Below are positions 51,886-61,124 of a stretch of 64,000 nucleotides of DNA, piece by piece. Both the position numbers and the translations under genes were made by a program. A model generated the notes under the pieces. That model did no database searches, had not been told where the DNA came from, and saw only the letters and a program-made list of their open reading frames with translations. The stretch's first letter is position 1. Every line of letters begins with the position of its first letter. Source of the stretch: Sphingobacteriales bacterium 44-61 (GTDB lineage: Bacteria; Bacteroidota; Bacteroidia; Chitinophagales; Chitinophagaceae); assembly GCA_001898405.1 (NCBI GenBank), contig MKTW01000012.1, forward strand, positions 248,001 to 312,000, in the 5' to 3' direction.

Positions 51886-53487
51886 ATGGACTGTACATCT
51901 ACCCGTTTGTCTTATGCAAAAGCAGGCGTGTTTTCCAAAATAGCGACGGATTATGTTTCCCAGGCTGCGGACTTGCGGCCGTTTTTCCAGCATACTCCAA
52001 CACTGGACGGCATCCGGAAAGCTATCAGTGAAAGACAGCAATTCCCGACCAACAGGAAATTGCTGGCGGAGGAATTGCAAAAACAATATGCGACCGTTTC
52101 CCGGAGCAAAGTGGTAACAGAAAATATTCAGTCCCTATTGTCTCCTGATACTTTTACCATCACTACCGCTCATCAGAACAATATATTCACCGGGCCCTTA
52201 TATTTTATCTATAAAATACTCCACACGATCAGTTTGTCGGCACAACTGAAGCAATCATTGCCACAATATCATTTTGTGCCGGTTTATTATATCGGTTCAG
52301 AAGATGCTGACCTGGATGAGCTCAACCATATCTATCTTGATGGGGAAAAACTGGTATGGAATACGCAGCAAAAAGGAGCTGTTGGCCGGATGAAGATAGA
52401 TGCGGCTTTGCTTCGGCTGATCGACCGGATGGAAGGACAACTTTCCGTGCAACCCAATGGAGCAGAGATCATCAGCTTGCTCAGACAGCATTATAAAAGC
52501 GGCGATACGGTAGAACATGCCACTTTTAGTTTTGTGAACGCTTTATTTGCTGAATACGGTTTACTGGTGCTGATGCCCGATAATGCTGCATTGAAGAAAC
52601 AATTGATCCCGGTGTTTGAAGATGATCTTCTTCATCAAACCGCATCGGGTATTGTTGGAAAAACTGCAGAGCGGATACAGGCGGCAGGTTATAAAACACA
52701 GGCACATCCCCGGGAGATCAACCTGTTTTACCTGAAAGATGATATCCGAGAAAGGATAGAGCTTCATGGCGATGAATACCAGGTATTGAATGAAGGGCTG
52801 CCATTTTCCAAAGATAAAATGCTGGCCGAATTGCAATGGCATCCTGAACGTTTCAGCCCAAATGTGATCCTTCGCGGAATTTACCAGGAAACTATTCTAC
52901 CTGATATCGCTTTTATTGGCGGTGGGGGGGAACTGGCTTACTGGCTTGAGCTGAAAGATCTTTTTGCTCATTATAAAGTCCCTTACCCTGTTCTGGTGCT
53001 TCGCAATTCCTTCCTGGTAGTTGAAAAGAAATGGCAGGCCAAGATGGATAAGCTGGGCTTCAACATGGAGGACTTCTTTTTGCGCGAACAGGAATTGCTC
53101 AACCGGTTGGTGAAAAGAGACACTGCAAATAAACTGAAGCTGAACGGAACGCTTTCACAAACCGAAGCCCTGTATGATACCATCAGGCAGCAGGCTGCGG
53201 CAATTGATACTACCCTGGAAAAACATGTGGAAGCCCTCCGGAAAAAAACCGTTTACCGTTTGCAGGAGCTGGAAAAGAAAATGCTTCGTGCTGAAAAAAG
53301 AAAATTCAGCGATCAGCAGCGGCAGATACAGGCGATCAGGCAAACACTTTTTCCCAAAGACGGGTTGCAGGAGCGCTATGACAACATGAGCTATTTCTAC
53401 GCTAAATGGGGAAGATCATTTATTGATCAGCTATATAAACATTCCCTGGGATTGGAACAGGAGTTTGTTGTGCTGAAAGAAAAATAA
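51886..53487 (+). CDS. bshC: Bacillithiol biosynthesis cysteine-adding enzyme BshC
   Basis: BshC performs the last step of bacillithiol synthesis, joining cysteine to glucosaminyl-malate. The 533-residue protein contains ITTAHQNNIFTGPLYFIYKI, VPVYYIGSEDADLDE, NVILRGIYQETILPDIAFIGGGGELAYWLELK (in parts) and FLVVEKKW. A long coiled segment (about 440-490) and the end YAKWGRSFIDQLYK also belong to the family. No bshA or bshB lies in the window. It is converging with purE. Confidence 0.92.
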   Translation: MDCTSTRLSYAKAGVFSKIATDYVSQAADLRPFFQHTPTLDGIRKAISERQQFPTNRKLLAEELQKQYATVSRSKVVTENIQSLLSPDTFTITTAHQNNIFTGPLYFIYKILHTISLSAQLKQSLPQYHFVPVYYIGSEDADLDELNHIYLDGEKLVWNTQQKGAVGRMKIDAALLRLIDRMEGQLSVQPNGAEIISLLRQHYKSGDTVEHATFSFVNALFAEYGLLVLMPDNAALKKQLIPVFEDDLLHQTASGIVGKTAERIQAAGYKTQAHPREINLFYLKDDIRERIELHGDEYQVLNEGLPFSKDKMLAELQWHPERFSPNVILRGIYQETILPDIAFIGGGGELAYWLELKDLFAHYKVPYPVLVLRNSFLVVEKKWQAKMDKLGFNMEDFFLREQELLNRLVKRDTANKLKLNGTLSQTEALYDTIRQQAAAIDTTLEKHVEALRKKTVYRLQELEKKMLRAEKRKFSDQQRQIQAIRQTLFPKDGLQERYDNMSYFYAKWGRSFIDQLYKHSLGLEQEFVVLKEK

Positions 53488-53509
53488 GATAATGAATGAA
53501 CCAGTTTGT

Positions 53510-54022
53510 TTAATCGAAACTGTTTTCCCAGCCTTCTTTTTTTAGCTTCCCTACTTTTTCAAGCACTTCTTTTTCCAGTGAAGCTTTGTATTCACTCATT
53601 TTTTTGCTGACCGTTTCATCAGCAGTGCCGATGATTTGTGCGGCCAATAGTCCTGCATTTTTGGCGGCATTCAATGCCACTGTAGCCACGGGCACCCCGT
53701 TAGGCATTTGCAGGATGGACAATACAGAATCCCAGCCGTCAATAGAGTTGGATGATTTGACCGGAACACCGATCACGGGTAATGGCGTAATGGAAGCGAC
53801 CATTCCTGGTAAATGTGCTGCACCACCTGCACCGGCGATGATCACTTTCAGGCCTCTGCCTTTTGCCTGTTTGGCGTATTCCACCATCCGCAAAGGTGTT
53901 CTGTGGGCCGACACTACCGTTACTTCAAAGGGGATTCCTAACTGTTTTAATACATCAGCAGCAGCCTGCATTATGGTTAAATCGCTGTCGCTGCCCATTA
54001 TTATCCCAATCTGCGGATTCAT
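53510..54022 (-). CDS. purE: N5-carboxyaminoimidazole ribonucleotide mutase
   Basis: PurE (class I) converts N5-CAIR to CAIR in purine synthesis. The 170-residue protein begins [15 protein letters not shown], with the substrate-binding GSDSD loop, then [26 protein letters not shown] and [19 protein letters not shown]. All are family motifs. Its partner purK lies 5.7 kb upstream on the same strand, separated by an RND efflux operon. Confidence 0.96.
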   Translation of the reverse strand: MNPQIGIIMGSDSDLTIMQAAADVLKQLGIPFEVTVVSAHRTPLRMVEYAKQAKGRGLKVIIAGAGGAAHLPGMVASITPLPVIGVPVKSSNSIDGWDSVLSILQMPNGVPVATVALNAAKNAGLLAAQIIGTADETVSKKMSEYKASLEKEVLEKVGKLKKEGWENSFD

Positions 54023-54081
54023 TGAAATGTCGGTTTTGAGTTAGGTAAACTGATCCTGCCGCTAAATTAAGGCAATTCAGC

Positions 54082-55401
54082 TTATTTGATGATCTCACCC
54101 TTCAACCGCAGTAGCTCTGTTTCGGAAAGCTTGGTGGCATACCGCGCAGCGATCAGCCGGTTGTTGGCATCTTCCAGGCTGTTTTGTGCCTCGCGCAACT
54201 GCACAAGCGTTGCCGCACCTAATTTGTAAGTCTGGAAAACAATATCGACATTCTCCCTTGCCAGCAGAATGTTCTCTTCTTCGAGAGCCAGTGTTTTTTT
54301 CTGTTGTTCATACACTCTGAAAGCATTTACCACACTCAATCCGAGGATAGACCGTTGGTTCTCAAAACTGAGCTGCTGGAAGTTTATATCCAGTTGAGCC
54401 TGGCGGATCAGCCGGCGTGCATTTAAACCATTGAAGATGGGAATAGATGCTGTGAGGCCGTAATTGAAACCGTTTGACTGGTTAAATAAAGTAGAGAAAG
54501 GGTTGATCACCGTTTGGTTATTGGTGCGGCTGTAATTATAGGCTGAGTTAAATGAAATAGTTGGCCAGCGTTCGGCTTTTCTTTCTTTCAGCGTCAGTTG
54601 TGCAATGTTGATATTCTTTTGAGCAATCAGCAGGGAAGGGTTTGTTTTTTCAATATCCAGTTGGATGTCACCAAGGCCCAATCCTGTATTCAAGGGGATA
54701 GAATCGCTTACTTCAAAAACAGTCCCCAGTTTGGTATTCATAGCCTGGTTCAATTGATCTTTTAACTGATCAATTAAAGTGAGCTGCTCGAGCTTCATTG
54801 ATTTTTGCGCATTCAGGTCCACTTTGCTTTGCAGCACATCAGGTTTGGCGCCCGTTCCAATATCGAGTTTGTATTGTGAAAGCCTTACACGTTCTTCATT
54901 TAGGGCGATCTGCTCTTCTACAGCTTTAAGCTGCTGTTTTTGCCTTACAATATTATAGTAGGTATTTACAACATTCGCTACGGTATTGACCACCTGTTGT
55001 TTTACTGCGAGTGAACCCAGGTCAACCAACTGGGTTGCTTTATCGCGGGTGGCAAACATTTTCAGTCCGTCAAACAATGTCCATTGCAATTGCGCGGAGG
55101 CTGAGGAATTATGGGAGCGCAGTCCATTCTGTTCCCTTTTTGATCCGTCGGCCAGTGTCTGCCGCTGGTTATTATTATTCCAGGTGGTGCTGGCCGTTGC
55201 ATTCAATGTTGGATAGAACACCATATTCCGGTAGGAATAGTCCAGTGCCGCTACCATTGAATCATTCTTTGATAACTGGATATCGTAATTATTTTGTAAA
55301 GCGGTGGCAATGGCTTCTTCCACTGTCAGCATACGTTGTGCTGATGCAGTAAAGCCGGAGCATAATAAAATTACCAGCAATACAGGGTTCACTCTTGTCA
55401 T
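54082..55401 (-). CDS. TolC-family outer-membrane efflux protein
   Basis: From the ATG at 55401 it has 439 residues, with a signal peptide (RVNPVLLVILLCSGFTASAQ). It continues with the TolC repeat pattern: LTVEEAIATALQNNYDIQL near the start, SQYKLDIGTGAKPDVLQSKVDL in the first coil and RQAQLDINFQQLSFENQ in the second. YKLGAATLVQLREAQNSLEDANN lies near the end. It is the channel of the tripartite pump encoded by the two genes upstream, with a 10-base gap to the pump gene. A longer frame to 55488 has no signal peptide start. Confidence 0.92.
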   Translation of the reverse strand: MTRVNPVLLVILLCSGFTASAQRMLTVEEAIATALQNNYDIQLSKNDSMVAALDYSYRNMVFYPTLNATASTTWNNNNQRQTLADGSKREQNGLRSHNSSASAQLQWTLFDGLKMFATRDKATQLVDLGSLAVKQQVVNTVANVVNTYYNIVRQKQQLKAVEEQIALNEERVRLSQYKLDIGTGAKPDVLQSKVDLNAQKSMKLEQLTLIDQLKDQLNQAMNTKLGTVFEVSDSIPLNTGLGLGDIQLDIEKTNPSLLIAQKNINIAQLTLKERKAERWPTISFNSAYNYSRTNNQTVINPFSTLFNQSNGFNYGLTASIPIFNGLNARRLIRQAQLDINFQQLSFENQRSILGLSVVNAFRVYEQQKKTLALEEENILLARENVDIVFQTYKLGAATLVQLREAQNSLEDANNRLIAARYATKLSETELLRLKGEIIK

Positions 55402-55411
55402 GTATTTCTTT

Positions 55412-58400
55412 TTATACGGACTCGGCATGTGTATCAGTGATAGGGGTTTGGTGGTGCGTGTTTTCCGGGTACAGTACTTCCATGGCACTTTTCTTTTTAC
55501 TTCCAGACATATAACTGTACATGGCGGGAAGGATAAACAGTGTCAATACCAGGGAGAATAAGATACCGCCAACGATCACCACGCCAAGGGGGATACGGCT
55601 GGTGGCAGCAGCGCCCAGTGACAGCGCAAGCGGTAAAGCACCAAGTGACATCGCCAGGCTTGTCATCAGGATGGGACGAAGCCTTTGCGTGGCCGAATAA
55701 ATAGCCGCTTCTGTTTTCTTCATTCCCTTCATCCGGTTTTGGTTGGCGAACTCCACAATCAGGATCCCGTTTTTCGTTACCAACCCGATCAGCATGATCA
55801 TACCGATCTGTGAAAAGATATTCAGCGTATGCCCGAAAATCCACAATGACAGTACCGCACCTGCAATCGCCAGTGGCACTGTGAGCATGATGATGAACGG
55901 ATCAATAAAACTTTCAAATTGTGCAGCGAGGATCAGGAAGATCAGGCCCAGTGCCAACAGGAAAGCAAAACTGGTATTGCTGCTGCTTTCAGCAAAATCA
56001 CGGGAAGAACCGGAGAGTGAGGTAGCAAAAGTATCGTCCAGCAATGCCGAAGCGATCCTGTCCATTTCCTTAATACCATCACCGATGGTATATCCTGGTT
56101 GAAGACCTGCGGAAACCGTTGCTGATTTATAGCGGTTAAAGTGATAGATGGTAGGAGGAGTGTTGGACTCTTCCACATTCACCAGGTTGTCCATGGCAAT
56201 CATTTCACCACGGTTGTTGCGGACAAACAGATTCTTCAGATCTTCCGGGTCATCGCGGTCATTGCGCGCCACTTGGCCCATCACCTGGTATTGTTTTCCA
56301 TCCTTATTGAAATAACCAAGCCGGCGGTTACTGTAAGCCAATTGCAATGTTTCTGAAATATCGCTTACACTTACGCCCAGTTCACTTGCTTTTAAGCGGT
56401 CGATCGATACCCTTAATTCAGGTTTATTGAATTTAAGATCGATATCTGCCTGCTGCAATATCTTGCTCTTACTGGCTTCTTCCAGGAATTTTGGGAGAAT
56501 GGCGGTGAGCTTATCGAAATTATTGTTTTGTATTACGAATTGTACGGGCTGACCACCACGGCGGTTCACCTGTATCGTTTGTTCCTGCACGGCAAAAGCC
56601 CGTCCTTCATTATAGCGCGGCAGGTTACGGTTGATCATGTTCACGATCTCTTCCTGTGAACGATGCCTTTCTTTAGGGTCTTTGAGCGTTACCCGCACCA
56701 TTCCATTATTGGCATTGCCACCGGAAAAGCCTGGAGAGGTGATCGTAAGTATGATCTGTTTTTCCGGCACTGAATCAAGCATCAGGTTGGAAATACGGTC
56801 TACATATTGATCCATCGCATCAAAGGAAGTTCCTTCCGGTGCACTCAGTTGCAGACGGAACTGGCTGCGGTCTTCCATAGGAGCCAGTTCGGATTGAAGG
56901 TTTCTTCCGATAAAATAAATGATTCCTACGCAACCGAGAATAAGGATAAACGATACCCAGCGCACCCGCATGTATTTTGTCAGGGCTTTCTGGTAGGTGT
57001 TTTCCATCCATTGAAAGAACGGCTCTGTTTTGGTATAAAACCAGGAGTGCTTATGGATATTTTTCTTGGTAAGCTTTACGTTCAGTACCGGCGTAAGGGT
57101 CAATGATACAAACGCAGAGATCAATACTGCCCCGGCTACCACGATACCGAATTCACGGAACAGGCTGCCTACAAAACCCTGCAGGAAGATGATCGGCAGG
57201 AACACGACAGCCAGTGTAATGGATGTAGCGATAACAGCAAAGTAGATCTCTTTGGAACCTTCCATCGCAGCCTGCCATTTGCCCATGCCTTTTTCCATCT
57301 TCTTATAGATGTTTTCCGTAACCACGATCCCATCATCCACCACAAGACCTGTAGCCAGTACGATGGCCAGCAACGACAATACGTTGATCGTATAGCCCAT
57401 GATATACATGATGAAGAAAGCACCGATCAGCGATACAGGAATATCGATCAATGGCCGTATAGCGATCAACCAGTCGCGGAAGAAGAGATAGATGATCAGC
57501 ACCACCAGCACGATGGCAACGATCAGTGTTTCTTCCACTTCTGAAATGGAGCGTTTAATGAACCTGGTTTGATCGAGGGCGATATTTACAGAGATATCCT
57601 CGGGTATATCTTTCTTGATCTGCTCGAGGCGTTTGTAGAATTCATCAGAGATAGCGACATAGTTGGCGCCGGGCTGGGGCACCAGTGCCAAAGCGATCAT
57701 GGGAATACCGCTTTCCCTTAAGGCTGTTTCTTCATTTTCAGGACCAAGCACCACTTCTCCAATATCCCTGATACGTACATCTGCACCGTTCACATTTTTA
57801 ATGATCACGTTCCCGAATTCTTCTTCTGTGTTCAGGCGGCCAAAAGTGCGTACAGTAAGTTCTGTTGTATTTCCTGAGATCTTACCGGAAGGCAGCTCTA
57901 CGTTTTCCCGCGATAATGCGGCTTGCACATCGCCGGGTGTAAGGCCGAAGGCAGTGAGCTTGGCAGGGTCGATCCAGATACGCATGGCATATCTTTTTTC
58001 ACCCCATATCTGAATGCCGCTCACTCCGGGAATGGTTTGCAGGCGTTCAACGAGTACGTTATTGGCGTATTCGGTGATCTGCAAAGGATTCCGGGTAGAG
58101 CTTTGTACGGTCATGGAAAGAATGGCATCGGAGCTTGCATCTGCTTTTGTTACTACAGGAGGCGCTTCCAGGTCGGGTGGGAGGGAGCGTTGCGCCTGCG
58201 ACACTTTATCGCGCACATCATTGGCTGCAGCTTCGAGGTTGATACCAAGATCAAATTCCACGTTGATATTGCTGGAGCCGTTGCTGCTGCTTGATGTGAT
58301 ATTCTTAATACCGGCTATACCATTGATCGCTTTTTCAAGCGGTTCTGTTATCTGTGTTTCGATGATATCAGCATTGGCACCTGCATAAGAAGTGCGCACA

Positions 58401-58537
58401 CTGATATTGGGAGGATCGATAGCGGGATAATCCCTTACCCCCAGGAACTTAAAACCAATAACACCGAACACAATGATGATAATGTTCATCACTATGGCAA
58501 GCACAGGTCGTCTTAAACTGAGTTCGGAGATATTCAT
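55412..58537 (-). CDS. RND-family efflux permease (AcrB/MexB-like)
   Basis: This 1041-residue inner-membrane pump has 12 membrane helices with two large periplasmic loops. The proton-relay acidic pair is in GLVVDDGIVVTENIYKKMEKG. The N-terminus MNISELSLRRPVLAIVMN, the porter motif QITEPLEKAINGIAGIKNITS and the C-terminal GIVEFANQ-type stretch (ILIVEFANQNRMKGM) fit the heavy-metal-free HAE-1 branch for drugs or amphiphiles. It sits six bases after the adaptor gene and is followed by the TolC gene, giving a complete tripartite operon. Confidence 0.95.
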   Translation of the reverse strand: MNISELSLRRPVLAIVMNIIIIVFGVIGFKFLGVRDYPAIDPPNISVRTSYAGANADIIETQITEPLEKAINGIAGIKNITSSSSNGSSNINVEFDLGINLEAAANDVRDKVSQAQRSLPPDLEAPPVVTKADASSDAILSMTVQSSTRNPLQITEYANNVLVERLQTIPGVSGIQIWGEKRYAMRIWIDPAKLTAFGLTPGDVQAALSRENVELPSGKISGNTTELTVRTFGRLNTEEEFGNVIIKNVNGADVRIRDIGEVVLGPENEETALRESGIPMIALALVPQPGANYVAISDEFYKRLEQIKKDIPEDISVNIALDQTRFIKRSISEVEETLIVAIVLVVLIIYLFFRDWLIAIRPLIDIPVSLIGAFFIMYIMGYTINVLSLLAIVLATGLVVDDGIVVTENIYKKMEKGMGKWQAAMEGSKEIYFAVIATSITLAVVFLPIIFLQGFVGSLFREFGIVVAGAVLISAFVSLTLTPVLNVKLTKKNIHKHSWFYTKTEPFFQWMENTYQKALTKYMRVRWVSFILILGCVGIIYFIGRNLQSELAPMEDRSQFRLQLSAPEGTSFDAMDQYVDRISNLMLDSVPEKQIILTITSPGFSGGNANNGMVRVTLKDPKERHRSQEEIVNMINRNLPRYNEGRAFAVQEQTIQVNRRGGQPVQFVIQNNNFDKLTAILPKFLEEASKSKILQQADIDLKFNKPELRVSIDRLKASELGVSVSDISETLQLAYSNRRLGYFNKDGKQYQVMGQVARNDRDDPEDLKNLFVRNNRGEMIAMDNLVNVEESNTPPTIYHFNRYKSATVSAGLQPGYTIGDGIKEMDRIASALLDDTFATSLSGSSRDFAESSSNTSFAFLLALGLIFLILAAQFESFIDPFIIMLTVPLAIAGAVLSLWIFGHTLNIFSQIGMIMLIGLVTKNGILIVEFANQNRMKGMKKTEAAIYSATQRLRPILMTSLAMSLGALPLALSLGAAATSRIPLGVVIVGGILFSLVLTLFILPAMYSYMSGSKKKSAMEVLYPENTHHQTPITDTHAESV

Positions 58538-58543
58538 CGTAAA

Positions 58544-59611
58544 TTATTTATTAATGATCTGAGCTACCTGCACTTTGGCGTCGGGGCGCAATGTCAGCAA
58601 ACCGGTAACGATAACCGTGTCGCCTGCTTTCAGGCCCTGGGTTACCTGCACCCTTGATGAGTCGCGCACACCGGTGGTAACATCTACAAATTTGGCTTTA
58701 CCTTCTTCGAGAAGGATCACCTTCTTACCCCTCGCCTGTGGCAGGATGGCTTGTGTGGGGACCAGGATAGCTGCCGGATCAGGATCAAAGCCCAATTGCA
58801 CTTTGGCAAAAGCGCCGGGCAGCAATGCTGCATCTTTTGCCTGTATCAATGACCTTACTTTCAGGCTGCGGGTGTTTTCCATTACAGCCGATTCTGTAGC
58901 GATGACTTTGGCGGTATATCTTTTATTCGATCCTTCGTAAGTGAACCCAACTACCTGGCCGAGTTTGATCTTGCCTGTATGTTTTTCCGGAACAGTGAAA
59001 TCCAGTTTAAGTTCACCGGTCTGGTTGATGGCAGCAATAACGGTGGCAGGGGTTACATAAGCACCAGGGCTGATATTTTTCAGACCCAGCTTGCCGCTGA
59101 ATGGTGCGCGGATCTCTGTCCGGGTGATCTGTGTGCGGATGATATCAATATCCGCTTTGATATTATTTACGTTCAGCAGGCTGGCATCATAATCGGCCTT
59201 GCTGATACCCTGTATCTTCAACAATTGGGCAGAGCGCTCTTCATTGGTATTGGCGATCTGCAATTGCACCTGCAATTTTTTCAGTTGGGCCTGCAGGTCT
59301 TCATCATACAATTTAGCAAGCAGGGTGCCTTTGGCTACCTGGCGGCCTTCTGCCACGTTCAGGCTTACGATACGGCCAGACACTTCCGGGTGGATCTCCG
59401 TGGTTTCATTGGCAATAACAGAGCCAGGCACTTCAATATTTTCTGCAAAAGGCTGGGGAGATACCAGGTAAACGTCTACCCGGACAGGTCCCTGGGCACG
59501 GCCAGACTGCTGCTGAGGCTTTTTGTCATTATTCGACTTTCCTCCACAGGCGGCGAGCAGGCTCAGTGCGGCAACGAAAAAACAATAACGTAAAGGTGGG
59601 TGTGTTCTCAC
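58544..59611 (-). CDS. RND efflux periplasmic adaptor (HlyD/AcrA-like lipoprotein)
   Basis: This 355-residue membrane-fusion protein begins with a lipoprotein signal with lipobox LLAACGG (Cys22). A barrel-sandwich domain contains VPGSVIANETTEIHPEVSGRIVSLNV and GTLLAKLYD. Helical hairpins and a beta-barrel domain (LDFTVPEKHTGKIKLGQ) follow, then a membrane-proximal part (LVPTQAILPQARG). It starts at GTG 59611, as no ATG is available before the signal. It is the first gene of the three-gene efflux operon. Confidence 0.92.
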   Translation of the reverse strand: MRTHPPLRYCFFVAALSLLAACGGKSNNDKKPQQQSGRAQGPVRVDVYLVSPQPFAENIEVPGSVIANETTEIHPEVSGRIVSLNVAEGRQVAKGTLLAKLYDEDLQAQLKKLQVQLQIANTNEERSAQLLKIQGISKADYDASLLNVNNIKADIDIIRTQITRTEIRAPFSGKLGLKNISPGAYVTPATVIAAINQTGELKLDFTVPEKHTGKIKLGQVVGFTYEGSNKRYTAKVIATESAVMENTRSLKVRSLIQAKDAALLPGAFAKVQLGFDPDPAAILVPTQAILPQARGKKVILLEEGKAKFVDVTTGVRDSSRVQVTQGLKAGDTVIVTGLLTLRPDAKVQVAQIINK

Positions 59612-59774
59612 TTGTGTATTAGTTTATTAACAGTCCGGTCGGCCCGGAAATACCATTTTAAACGATTGAAAAACAAACTTGCTTAAAATCCGGTTGTTAT
59701 TGGACGTCAGGCGATTGTCATCCCTGCGCTCATCCCTGCACTAATTATAAAAGGTTTTTAAACGGGATGACAGG

Positions 59775-60896
59775 CTAGGCTTTCACGATCAGCCCGTGCT
59801 TGACCTTATTCGACTGGTAGAGTAGGTCCTGTTTGTCTTTACTCAGAATAGTGACATGCCCCATTTTCCGGCCGGGTTTGGTTTGTTTTTTCCCGTACAG
59901 GTGAACAAAGGCATTCTCGATTTTCAGGACTTCCTCCAATCCCTCATATATAGCATTCCCGGAATATTTGTCGGCGCCGATCACATTGACCATGATCGAA
60001 GGGAGAATTGCTTCGGTGTTTCCCAGGGGATAACCGAGTATTACCCGCCAGAGCATATCGAATTGGGAAGAATAATGGGCTTCGATGGTATGATGCCCGC
60101 TATTGTGTACACGCGGGGCTGTTTCATTGACCAGCACATCCCCGTTTTTATCAATAAACATTTCGATGGCAAAGATGCCGGGTGATTTGAAGTTGCGGAC
60201 GACGGACAGGGCAATGGCTTCCACTTTCCATAAAGTACGTTCGTCGATTTCTGCGGGGCAGAGCTGGTAGTCCAGCAAATTCAATTGCGGATCGAACAGC
60301 ATTTCCACGGGTGGATATAAGGCTGTTTCACCTTTATCATTTATAGCTACCATCTGTGCGATCTCCTTACGGATATCTACCATTTTTTCCAGCACGGACG
60401 GTGCATCAAATCCTTTTGAGAGGTCTTCTTCTTTTTTTATGAGTTGCACCCCGCGGCCATCATAACCGCCTTCTCCCAGTTTATGAACGGCAGGTAAAAA
60501 AGCAAGCTGCTCTTTCAGGGCAGCTGCATCAGGGGTAACAATAAATTCAGGAGAAGGTATCTGGTGGGTCCGGTAATATTCTTTCTGAAGGATCTTGTTT
60601 TTGATGGTCTTCAGTACAGAAGGCTTAGGATAGATGCGCACACCTTCTGTTTCCAGTTTTTCCAGGGCTTCCACATTCACGTTCTCAATTTCGATGGTAA
60701 TTGCATCGAGCTGTTTTCCGAAAGCATATACGTCATCAAAATTTTTGATATCGCCTTTTACAAAATGCCGGCAGAGATGTGCGGCAGGGCATTCCGGGTC
60801 GTTTTCCAGCACAAAGGTTTCAACAGGGTAATTGGCCGCTGCCTGCAGTAACATCCGGCCCAGTTGGCCGCCACCGAGAATACCGATTTTTTGCAT
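59775..60896 (-). CDS. purK: 5-(carboxyamino)imidazole ribonucleotide synthase
   Basis: PurK makes N5-CAIR from AIR, bicarbonate and ATP, the step before PurE. From the ATG at 60896 it has 373 residues. The N-terminal GILGGGQLGRML, the ATP-grasp VHKLGEGGYDGRGVQLI and NETAPRVHNSGHHTIEA motifs are diagnostic. A TATCTTTG promoter element ends only four bases before the ATG, so the mRNA is probably leaderless. The longer frame to 60926 reads through that promoter. Confidence 0.95.
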   Translation of the reverse strand: MQKIGILGGGQLGRMLLQAAANYPVETFVLENDPECPAAHLCRHFVKGDIKNFDDVYAFGKQLDAITIEIENVNVEALEKLETEGVRIYPKPSVLKTIKNKILQKEYYRTHQIPSPEFIVTPDAAALKEQLAFLPAVHKLGEGGYDGRGVQLIKKEEDLSKGFDAPSVLEKMVDIRKEIAQMVAINDKGETALYPPVEMLFDPQLNLLDYQLCPAEIDERTLWKVEAIALSVVRNFKSPGIFAIEMFIDKNGDVLVNETAPRVHNSGHHTIEAHYSSQFDMLWRVILGYPLGNTEAILPSIMVNVIGADKYSGNAIYEGLEEVLKIENAFVHLYGKKQTKPGRKMGHVTILSKDKQDLLYQSNKVKHGLIVKA

Positions 60897-60900
60897 GGCG

Positions 60901-60908
60901 CAAAGATA
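60901..60908 (-). promoter_or_regulatory. TAnnTTTG -7 element, four bases from the purK ATG
   Basis: On the minus strand this reads TATCTTTG, then CGCC, then ATG. Transcription would start at or within a base or two of the start codon. No TTG box is seen at the usual spacing. Confidence 0.55.
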
Positions 60909-61124
60909 GGAGATCGGAATTTGCATATCCCTCGCATTTCTCTAAATTTGCTTATGCGTCCTGATTTTCCTCATAAACGCTTTTCCGATCACCGGAACCT
61001 GTTCAGCCTCCTGATGGAGACAATGGCTATGGGCAGTTGCTAATGTTTTCCCCTTTCTGACCATCCCTGGTCATTTCAGTGAATTCCTCCGGGAATCATT
61101 ATTGTTTTATAAAATCATTGCAAG

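Noticed and set aside
59716-59772. Inverted repeat TGTCATCCC / GGGATGACA downstream of purK
   Set aside because: The arms are only 9 bp and 39 bases apart, so a functional terminator or element cannot be supported.
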